NCBI RefSeq assembly: GCF_009617755.1
Contig: NZ_BGZH01000003.1
Coordinates: 124,001-188,000, forward strand
Direction of reading: 5' to 3'
Length of the DNA stretch: 64,000 nt
Origin: Marinobacter salsuginis
GTDB lineage: Bacteria; Pseudomonadota; Gammaproteobacteria; Pseudomonadales; Oleiphilaceae
Notes under the pieces: generated by a model
Database searches by the model: none
Told to the model about the DNA's origin: nothing
The model's input: the letters and a program-made list of their open reading frames with translations, nothing else
Translations under genes and position numbers: made by a program
Shown here: piece after piece, positions 28,901 to 35,700 of the stretch
Layout of the letters: each line of letters starts with the position of its first letter
Numbering within the stretch: the stretch's first letter is position 1

Positions 28901-31273
28901 GGCAAGATATTCACCCAAACCCATAAAATCGGTGAATGGGTGGTAAATTTCGATGAATTGGTCGACCGCCGCCTCCTCAGCAACAATGGGGTTCGTGTTA
29001 TTCGTCACGTACGAGACCGACAGGTAGATCGGAACATCGTTGTATCAACCACATCCAAGCCAAAACTCTTGCGGGTACTTCTGAAAGAGCGACTAGACAG
29101 GCTAGATCCAGCGATCACCGACGAAAATGAAACTGTAATCGATGAACTGATAGATCAAGCCAACACGCTGTCCGGTCAAGTCGTAATGCGTGCTGCCCGA
29201 TACGGCCACTACGCGAATGAGCTACTTGGCATCGTGCTATCCATGGAGAAGATTCAGGGGAGCCTAGGAGGCTCAAACCTGCCGATAGGCTGGTATTTCT
29301 TGGATGATTTCGCGTCCTGGTTTGGCCAAAGCGAAGAGCAAATTGCCGATATCATGGCCATAGCACCTCGTATCGTTGATGGACAACCTGTCCTAAAAGT
29401 GGCGATATCGGAAGCCAAATTTGTCACGTCCGGTGGGTACAGAGCGCAGGCCAAAAAATCAGCAAAACAGCTCGAAGAGACAGTCGCTCGGCTTGGGCGA
29501 GCCATTGACCCCAGTCACAAACGTATCGATAGAGACATTTGGTTGAATCGCATCGGTGACTTTATGATCGAAGGCATGGAGCCGTTCGATCCTGCGTTAA
29601 TGAATGGCTGGGACCTGCACAAATGGTCAGATGAGGTCAGGCAGGACAAGATCCCAATACAACTTGCAGGCTTCTCCCATGTGTTCGTGCACGACACTGA
29701 TGAGTATGTCGATGCTGGTGATGCCACACCTTTAAAAGGTATGCCGCACTGTGCTCAGCAGGTGTTTGACAAAACCAGCGTTGCTGGAATGTTCCGATTG
29801 TTTGCAGAGAAGAATAAAACCTCCCAAGACGGTGTCATGGCCAACGGTAACGAGTGGGATGACGCACTCATTTCTACAGTAACAATTTCCACTCCGCAGA
29901 CAACGCCCGAGCCGGAGACTCCCATCCATCAGAAAGAGCCAACGCCAGCACCTGACGACACACAAAAATCTGTGATGCAAGACGAACAAGAACCTCTTGC
30001 CTCCAATTCGAATAAGAAGGTCGCACCCGCTCAGCCGGATTCGACATCCGAAGCCGCCAAACCGACTATTCCTGATGAATTGTTAAAGATGTGGCCATCG
30101 CGACAGCTTGCAGAATGGGTAAACTCAGGAGCAGCTTCTGAGGAAGATGATGAGGACACTAAAGCCTGGCTGGACAACACAGTAAAAGCTTTACAGCGAG
30201 CTTTGCGCGGGTATGACATGACTGCCGAACTAATAGGTGCTCGGCTTACACCAAACGCCGCCCTAGTTCGCTTCAGAGGCTCAGACGATCTTACGATTCC
30301 CAAGGTCGAAAAGAAGCGACAAGAATTGCTTACCTCGCACGCGGTCGATGTCATTAACGTAATGGCTGCGCCGATGGAAGTTATCATTATGGTAAAGCGA
30401 CCACATAGGGCAATACTGCGGTTACAGGATCTATGGCGTAGGCGCCAACTTCCCTCTACGGCGCCGGAGTCAAACACCAGTTTGCTGCTCGGAGCTAAGG
30501 AGTCTGACGGCGAAATCCTGTATCTGAACGTCGGCAACGAATTTGGAGGGCTTCAACCGCACGGACCTCACACCTTGATTGCCGGTGAGACCGGGAGCGG
30601 TAAAGGTGTGCTGGTGCAGTCACTCCTATTAGATATTTGTGCGACTAATTCTCCAGAAAAAGCCCGCATTCGCATGATTGATCCAAAAGCCGGGATAGAT
30701 TTTCCTTGGCTTCGCAATATGCCTCATCTTGATGGGGATCTCATTACTACCCAAGAGGCAGCTGTTCAGGCGCTGGAAGAGTTAGTGGCCGAAATGGAAC
30801 GAAGGAATCGGCTATTGGCAGACGCGGGTGTTACCAAACTGGATAATTACAACCGTAAAGTGGCACCGTCCGAGCAGCTACCGCGAATTTGGTTGTTCCA
30901 CGACGAGTTGGCGGATTGGATGATGATTGATCAGTACCGAGATGCCGTCGATCTGAACGCAAGTCGCCTAGGTGTCAAAGCACGTGCTGCTGGCATAAAC
31001 CTCATTTTAATCACACAACGACCCGACAAAGTCGCTCTACCAATGCAGCTAAGAGCGAATTTGACTAACCGGCTGGTTTTGAAGGTCGCTGACAAACGGA
31101 ACTCTATGCTGGTTCTCGATGAACCCGGTGCTGAGAGGCTTTTAGGGCGAGGCCATCTGGCGGCTAAGCTGTCGGGGGAAGGATCAGTTATCCTAGCTCA
31201 GGTACCTTTCGCGTCTGAAGAAGAGATCGCTGACGTTGCACAAATAATTGCTGAAGCAAGAAAAAAAGATTAA
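25937..31273 (+). CDS. sspH: Phosphorothioate-dependent restriction protein SspH/DptH-like, HerA/FtsK translocase
   Basis: 1778 residues, the largest protein here. The C-terminal 300 residues are a HerA/FtsK-type motor: Walker A GETGSGKG (1550-1557), Walker B with D1656-E1657 in IWLFHDELAD, and LILITQRPDKVALP as the sensor/arginine region. The N-terminal 1100 residues are mostly helical and acidic (FDDEFDDLLEEEERELLASA). Around 1148-1175, VDGQPVLKVAISEAKF followed by RAQAKKSAKQLEE gives D1148-x10-E1159-x-K1161, reminiscent of PD-(D/E)XK nucleases. A Pro/Thr/Glu-rich linker (about 1310-1375) joins the parts. In known systems the H subunit is the DNA-translocating core of restriction against unmodified DNA. 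ATGA coupling to sspG. Confidence 0.78.
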   Translation: MTRNELIAAVALDFIKVHLDQETDGSMRFCMLGLEPSLVRSISQAVLADSDTASSVSVKVSSLFDPDDDLPTDARSNQSITHWRHCRLPDNTRAVLFAASQEELQRNDKSVEKVTKIETDTLRNCYDAWIDQAGLTSVYLDSVRREHLLTALKAANQSHAARTIETYADFVIAVAEGIVSAGLPLQKAIDNALPSLRLPRYSGYFDRIPEKKRNHAGEWNKIFRALHSKVRPLLVQETEKGEPIPREQLRTNFEELSERLDPSERQAIKAFLDADLRIDKWSDAQKGLVELDWRSISDLFEGITKKSSQPLGEETTKFFDDEFDDLLEEEERELLASAFPKEPSEDLQAFFETHREHLARDKKLSGKWERYIYRNPQTYQDFLVGLLETLDGLRRRVSDDELNEKKLTIRIPNSREKSFWRGKNAKVARYFAFRYRGLQKALGDKVEIDFGKLMEFYFPQVEDDLARTTSSSKEARSIKFEAVLDPTGANTKLVFHWEMPVDAIATALPDDLLNVANEGENYALLPTADITRQSVSSKGSIQRIDLNDVNTIRDVTNTNDGKLVAPNRDSGDRSVAFLSGLNTLSGVLETQGTELIKQRFDIFLAAYTEAIRDWVKSEGSGINSEAFASQANAYSELLASLLDHASNDLAREKLWHEVLRVGVANVGAGSPAAIITPWHPLRLAEISIKTNQASRLINDVLDAEEDDIFRADLLFSQVKFELVANYYPEVCVGFDHNQPILLSAAGTSFDYTLAEPPLRKSRRGGDDALDIEPGVAAKAFSNVGEQYLKLLPHERSNFSVVLYNAESKALPSALASELSSKVEQENELQCDLLLTHSEPQRIRRIYEQQNVTVNDESGSVMASEAARNFLSRLRVGFLDAAKIPDDETDRAADLVALQDVVARNAQLVWKQAPGERKPELMPHVPARWSRRRPIGLADTATSVYLACPVQPEAGQHYLNLINGFLDGDNARAGNVIPAREVNFRDGDIGKIFTQTHKIGEWVVNFDELVDRRLLSNNGVRVIRHVRDRQVDRNIVVSTTSKPKLLRVLLKERLDRLDPAITDENETVIDELIDQANTLSGQVVMRAARYGHYANELLGIVLSMEKIQGSLGGSNLPIGWYFLDDFASWFGQSEEQIADIMAIAPRIVDGQPVLKVAISEAKFVTSGGYRAQAKKSAKQLEETVARLGRAIDPSHKRIDRDIWLNRIGDFMIEGMEPFDPALMNGWDLHKWSDEVRQDKIPIQLAGFSHVFVHDTDEYVDAGDATPLKGMPHCAQQVFDKTSVAGMFRLFAEKNKTSQDGVMANGNEWDDALISTVTISTPQTTPEPETPIHQKEPTPAPDDTQKSVMQDEQEPLASNSNKKVAPAQPDSTSEAAKPTIPDELLKMWPSRQLAEWVNSGAASEEDDEDTKAWLDNTVKALQRALRGYDMTAELIGARLTPNAALVRFRGSDDLTIPKVEKKRQELLTSHAVDVINVMAAPMEVIIMVKRPHRAILRLQDLWRRRQLPSTAPESNTSLLLGAKESDGEILYLNVGNEFGGLQPHGPHTLIAGETGSGKGVLVQSLLLDICATNSPEKARIRMIDPKAGIDFPWLRNMPHLDGDLITTQEAAVQALEELVAEMERRNRLLADAGVTKLDNYNRKVAPSEQLPRIWLFHDELADWMMIDQYRDAVDLNASRLGVKARAAGINLILITQRPDKVALPMQLRANLTNRLVLKVADKRNSMLVLDEPGAERLLGRGHLAAKLSGEGSVILAQVPFASEEEIADVAQIIAEARKKD

Positions 31274-31335
31274 TTGTCGAAAATAATGGTTGGTGACGAG
31301 CCGATTGTCAGAAACATACTATAGGGGCACATTAC

Positions 31336-33696
31336 TTGTTCAGAATCTCCGCGAGAACGGTATTAGAGCTTGGCTCTGAACTTATTAGCTCTGACATTAT
31401 AGCGTTTTACGAGCTTATCAAAAACGGTTTTGATGCACGTACCAAGAGCGGCGTTGATGTCCGATTTGATATTGTGCTCCCTAAACGTGCTTATTTACGC
31501 ATTCAAAATAAAATTTCCTCTGATGAAAACCTGGATGAATTAAAAGCTCAAATAAAATCCGAGCTTTCCCAAGCGGCTAGTGCAAGAGCTAGGGAAGACT
31601 TTGGCAAAACTATTGATCAGGCCACGTCAACTGCCTCTTTGTCTCAACTATTGGAAAGTGCCCAAAAGAAGTTTAACACTATCACCATATCTGATAGCGG
31701 TGATGGAATGTCCTTGGATGATTTGGAGCGTAGCTTCCTAGTAATTGGCACATCTTCACGTAAAAAAGAGGTCGAGGCGGCTCTGGATCGCGGTGATAAG
31801 GAAAGCCCCTACCTAGGCGAAAAAGGTATTGGCCGCCTATCAGCAATGAGACTAGGAGAACGTCTGAGAGTCGAAACCGCGAAAACATCCGATACACATA
31901 TCAACTTGCTAGAAATTGATTGGGCCAAATTTACTGATATCGATGCCATGCTCGATCAGATACCTGTAGCACCAGAAGCCGGCGCCCCTAAACCAACAAA
32001 TGATTGGTCAGGCACCTCAATAATTATTAGTGATCTTCTTGAGAATTGGACTGAAACCCGAGTAAAAGAATTGGCTGAATATGATTTTGCTCGGCTAACA
32101 GACCCGTTCGCAGATGCAGGATCAAGACCTCGGATTGCGATCTATTGGAACAATGAGCGCATAACAGTTCCTTTCATGTCGAACTCCATACTCGACGCCG
32201 CCCATGCTCGGGTGACCGGTGTTTACGAAATTCTCGATAACTCACCAGTTCTTACATGTAGCTTTGAAGCACTTAGCCTTGGTTTTGAGCACCCGGTTGA
32301 GCGGCAAACTTTAAAGCTACCAATAGAGGATCTTCAAGCCGCTATAATCGGTAAGGACGGCCCCATAGATGATTCCGCACTCAGTTCAGTCGGTCCCTTT
32401 ACTTTCGAGGCCCACTGGTACAATAGACGCCGGCTATCTACTATCGACTCGATTGGCGATCAGCGAGCCGTCAGACAAGTGCAACAAAAATGGTCAGGAA
32501 TACTTTTATTTCGTGACAGGTTCAGAGTTTTTCCATACGGTGAAGACGATGATGATTGGTTAGAGCTTGACCGGAAAGCCTTGCGAAGATCGGGATATAC
32601 TCTTAATAAAACCCAATTTATAGGCCGCGTAAATATCTCACGAACTGCTAACCCAATGTTAGTTGACCAGACTAATCGCGAGGGATTACGTGAGACTTCA
32701 GAGGAGTATGTACTTCTACAGATCTTACGATATGCCATCCAAGATCGGCTTGGTATGTTCATGCGAGACATTGAGAAACAATACAAAAACCAAAAAGTCG
32801 ATCTCTCTGATGCACAAGAAAAAGTGATGAAGCTTGAAGATCGTGCCCGCACCGCAATTAAGAAGTTAAAGCGTATTACACCACCTGAAGGCGAAGAAGC
32901 AATAGAAGGGCTGCAGCAGACCCTATTCGAATTTTCTGAATTCGCTTCACAGGCACGAAAACGGATTGAGCAAGTTGAACAAGAAAGCCGGCAGATGGTT
33001 GAAATGGCCGGAGTGGGATTGATGGTAGAAGTAGTTGCGCACGAACTAGCGCGGGCTTCGGAGAATGCGCTCACGGCGCTCTCCAATCTCAAGGGGAATG
33101 ATGTTCCTGCTCGATTGCAAAGCTATTTTAGAACGTTACAGGCAGAGATGAAGAGCGTCGGTAAACGAGTCCGAGTATTGGACCCACTGAGCGTTTCCGG
33201 CCGACAGAGAACGGAGGTTTTTTCACTTGACGCAGCGATCAGAGAAGCGGTAGAAGCCCATGAAGCCCAGTTCAAACGGCACAAGATCGCAGTGAAGTTG
33301 GACCTCCCAGAACAACCATTACGTGTCCGTGCTGTAAAAGGCATGCTTATACAAGTTATTGAAAACCTTATTTCAAACTCCACCTATTGGCTAGATATGC
33401 GTACAGAACGCGAGCCATCATTTAAAGCTGAAATTAGCATTGGACTGTCTAGTGGTCCTCCAACAATGACCTTTGAAGACAATGGACGAGGCATTGCGCC
33501 CGAAAACCGAGAGCAAATTTTCAAGATGTTTTTTTCTCTTAAAGATAATCGGCGACGGCGCGGACTCGGTCTCTACATCGCACGTGATTCAGCAGAATAT
33601 CACGGCGGAACATTAGAGCTAGATGAAGAGCGCAACCCTCAAACAGGTCGCTTGCATCGCTTTATTTTGGAGCTACCAAAAGGAGCTGAAGTGTGA
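31336..33696 (+). CDS. Double-GHKL ATPase: Hsp90/MORC-like N-domain plus histidine-kinase-like C-domain
   Basis: 786 residues. The N-terminal ATPase has the N-box FYELIKNGFDA (25-34), D120-S-G-D-G-M and the lid G161-E-K-G-I-G, plus GTSSRKKE between them, as in Hsp90/MORC/MutL proteins. A middle domain and a coiled coil (about 480-555) lead to a second module: a DHp-like helix with H569-E570 (VVAHELARA), N-box ENLISNS (676), D715-N-G-R-G and the G2 box RGLGLYIA. No sensor or membrane segment is seen, so it is cytoplasmic. It starts at TTG 31336 behind AGGGG, 62 nt after sspH, and its stop overlaps the GTG of the receiver gene, suggesting a partner pair. I know no named defence system with this exact protein. 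Confidence 0.8.
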   Translation: MFRISARTVLELGSELISSDIIAFYELIKNGFDARTKSGVDVRFDIVLPKRAYLRIQNKISSDENLDELKAQIKSELSQAASARAREDFGKTIDQATSTASLSQLLESAQKKFNTITISDSGDGMSLDDLERSFLVIGTSSRKKEVEAALDRGDKESPYLGEKGIGRLSAMRLGERLRVETAKTSDTHINLLEIDWAKFTDIDAMLDQIPVAPEAGAPKPTNDWSGTSIIISDLLENWTETRVKELAEYDFARLTDPFADAGSRPRIAIYWNNERITVPFMSNSILDAAHARVTGVYEILDNSPVLTCSFEALSLGFEHPVERQTLKLPIEDLQAAIIGKDGPIDDSALSSVGPFTFEAHWYNRRRLSTIDSIGDQRAVRQVQQKWSGILLFRDRFRVFPYGEDDDDWLELDRKALRRSGYTLNKTQFIGRVNISRTANPMLVDQTNREGLRETSEEYVLLQILRYAIQDRLGMFMRDIEKQYKNQKVDLSDAQEKVMKLEDRARTAIKKLKRITPPEGEEAIEGLQQTLFEFSEFASQARKRIEQVEQESRQMVEMAGVGLMVEVVAHELARASENALTALSNLKGNDVPARLQSYFRTLQAEMKSVGKRVRVLDPLSVSGRQRTEVFSLDAAIREAVEAHEAQFKRHKIAVKLDLPEQPLRVRAVKGMLIQVIENLISNSTYWLDMRTEREPSFKAEISIGLSSGPPTMTFEDNGRGIAPENREQIFKMFFSLKDNRRRRGLGLYIARDSAEYHGGTLELDEERNPQTGRLHRFILELPKGAEV

Positions 33697-35681
33697 GCTT
33701 ACATGACCTGCTTTCAGAAAATGGAATTAGGCGAGCGCTAATTGTGGATGACGCATGTGACTCTGTCCCAACGGCAAATGACATAGATCCCAGCAATGAC
33801 GCTTGGCCGATATTCAACGATGATCTTGAAGAAGAGCATCGAAAAAAGATCTCTGATTACTACCCTTCTGCCGCATATCGACGTTTCGATGAACTTATTG
33901 CTGATGATGAATACGTTGCAACGATCTGGAAGCTGCGGGACGAGCTCGGTGCTATCTGTGAGACAATCTTTGCGTCGTATATTGGCGACCAAGAATCTGA
34001 TCAAAAATACATTGAACTTGCAGAGAGCAAACTGAAGAAGTTAGGACTCGAATGCGATAAATCCGGGCGAGACTTTAATGACCTAGCTCAAACTGCCGAT
34101 CTAATCTTAATCGATTTGTTTTTTGACAAAACACAAGATGACCACTCGCTCAGAGAATCAAAGAGGAAATTGAGGCAAGCTCTTGACTCTAGACGGGAAA
34201 CTCCACCTCTTGTGATTCTAATGTCACGCAGCCATCGCCTCGAACTAAAGAGGGAAGAATTTCGAGATGATGTTGGCTTGTTGGATTCAGCATTCCGAAT
34301 CATTAAAAAAAGTGATTTGGAGAATACGGATTATCTTGAGCGACAACTTAAACGCCTAGCGGAGAACGCTTTAGATTCACAAAGGCTCGCTAGCTTTTTC
34401 TTTAACCTAGAAAAAGGCATGCATGAGGCGACAAGTAGAACCCTTGGGTTGTTACGCCGATTGCGTCTCTCAGATATTGGCCAAATTCAACAGCTTCTGT
34501 TAGACGTCGAAGGAGAACCCACAGGAAGCTACCTAGTTGATATTTTTGACCGAGTACTTCAACACGAGATTGAGCGTGACTCTGGCATAATAAATTCCGC
34601 GGTTGAACTAAATCAGTTTTCAGCCGTAAGCCATCCGTCTCCCTACGTAGCGGGTTCACCAGAATTACAGGAATTAGTCGAGCGACTTCTTACTCAGAAT
34701 ACTGAAAGATTAAAGTTACCGGGAGCGTTAGACTCCCCCGTCGCCTTTGGGGATATTCTGAAAATCACTGAGGATGCTGAGATTGACAGCCTGAAAACGG
34801 CACTCCTCGTTGACCTAACCACAGAGAATGTTCTTCTGATTCTTACACCTGCATGTGACCTTCAGCGTTGCGGCGTACCCAGAGTCTTGTTGCTCGTTGG
34901 AACCGCTAATCCGCTGAGCGTTAAAGACTGGTCATATAACGATGACACTCGAACACCCGCAATTCGCCTAAACAATGAGTTGAAGTGGATAAAATGGAAT
35001 TTAAAACATATCGACACAGTCTCATATGAGCAACTACAGAGGGTGATTGAAGCTGGAGACTTGGTAGTGGCCGCTAGGTTACGTGAGGCGCACGCCTTAG
35101 AATTACAGCAGCAGGTGCTTTCAGGACTGGGTAGAGTCGGAACAATAGCGGCTCTCCCAGCCACATTCCCAGTACGAGTCGAAATCTATTATCCCAATAT
35201 AGATACTGTCCCAACGAAACTTGATGTACCAGCTCTAGAGGAAGGAGCAGTTTGTTTTGTCGGACGGGATCAGGGCGGAAAATCCATACTCCGACTTATC
35301 ATGACTGATCACTGTTGTGATAGTGTCATCGATGCATATGCCACAATACGTAAAGAGCATGTACCTGGACCTACGAAGCCAGCTCTACATCACCTCCAGA
35401 CTTCTGAAGATCTCAGGAGAATGTTAACTGAAGGTATCGATCTTAAAGATGCAAAAAAAGATAAATGGTCTTTCATACAGTCTTATACCCAAAATCGTCA
35501 AATACCCCAAATAGGTTTAATTGCTTGGAACTTCGACGGGTATTCCGTTGCTTTAGATAGAAAAGAAGTTCCAAAAGCGGGGATAATTGTTTTGATTAAA
35601 GACCAAATCCAGCAGGACACACCAGGATTTGATTCTGCAGTTAGAAGCGGCCTTATTGAATCACATACTGATTTTGAATAG
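33693..35681 (+). CDS. Receiver-domain protein with long unknown C-terminal region
   Basis: 662 residues. The N-terminal 215 residues form a response-regulator receiver: acidic pair D19-D20 (ALIVDDACD), phospho-acceptor D141 (LILIDLFFDK), S178 in VILMSRSH at the Thr/Ser switch position, and K205/K206 (IIKKSD). Between the acidic pair and D141 lies an insertion of about 80 residues, unusual for receivers. The C-terminal 440 residues match no family I recognise; they contain LLILTPACDLQRC, a possible redox or metal-binding spot, and no HTH. GTG start within the stop of the GHKL gene indicates coupled translation, so phosphotransfer from H569 is plausible but unproven. Confidence 0.72.
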   Translation: MSLHDLLSENGIRRALIVDDACDSVPTANDIDPSNDAWPIFNDDLEEEHRKKISDYYPSAAYRRFDELIADDEYVATIWKLRDELGAICETIFASYIGDQESDQKYIELAESKLKKLGLECDKSGRDFNDLAQTADLILIDLFFDKTQDDHSLRESKRKLRQALDSRRETPPLVILMSRSHRLELKREEFRDDVGLLDSAFRIIKKSDLENTDYLERQLKRLAENALDSQRLASFFFNLEKGMHEATSRTLGLLRRLRLSDIGQIQQLLLDVEGEPTGSYLVDIFDRVLQHEIERDSGIINSAVELNQFSAVSHPSPYVAGSPELQELVERLLTQNTERLKLPGALDSPVAFGDILKITEDAEIDSLKTALLVDLTTENVLLILTPACDLQRCGVPRVLLLVGTANPLSVKDWSYNDDTRTPAIRLNNELKWIKWNLKHIDTVSYEQLQRVIEAGDLVVAARLREAHALELQQQVLSGLGRVGTIAALPATFPVRVEIYYPNIDTVPTKLDVPALEEGAVCFVGRDQGGKSILRLIMTDHCCDSVIDAYATIRKEHVPGPTKPALHHLQTSEDLRRMLTEGIDLKDAKKDKWSFIQSYTQNRQIPQIGLIAWNFDGYSVALDRKEVPKAGIIVLIKDQIQQDTPGFDSAVRSGLIESHTDFE

Positions 35682-35700
35682 CGAATAAAGGGAAAATACT

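Noticed and set aside
31336..35681. Detocs-type phosphorelay defence
   Set aside because: Detocs kinases carry TPR sensors and a phosphatase-effector receiver as I recall; here the kinase-like protein has an Hsp90-like head instead and a distinct receiver protein, so I did not use the name.
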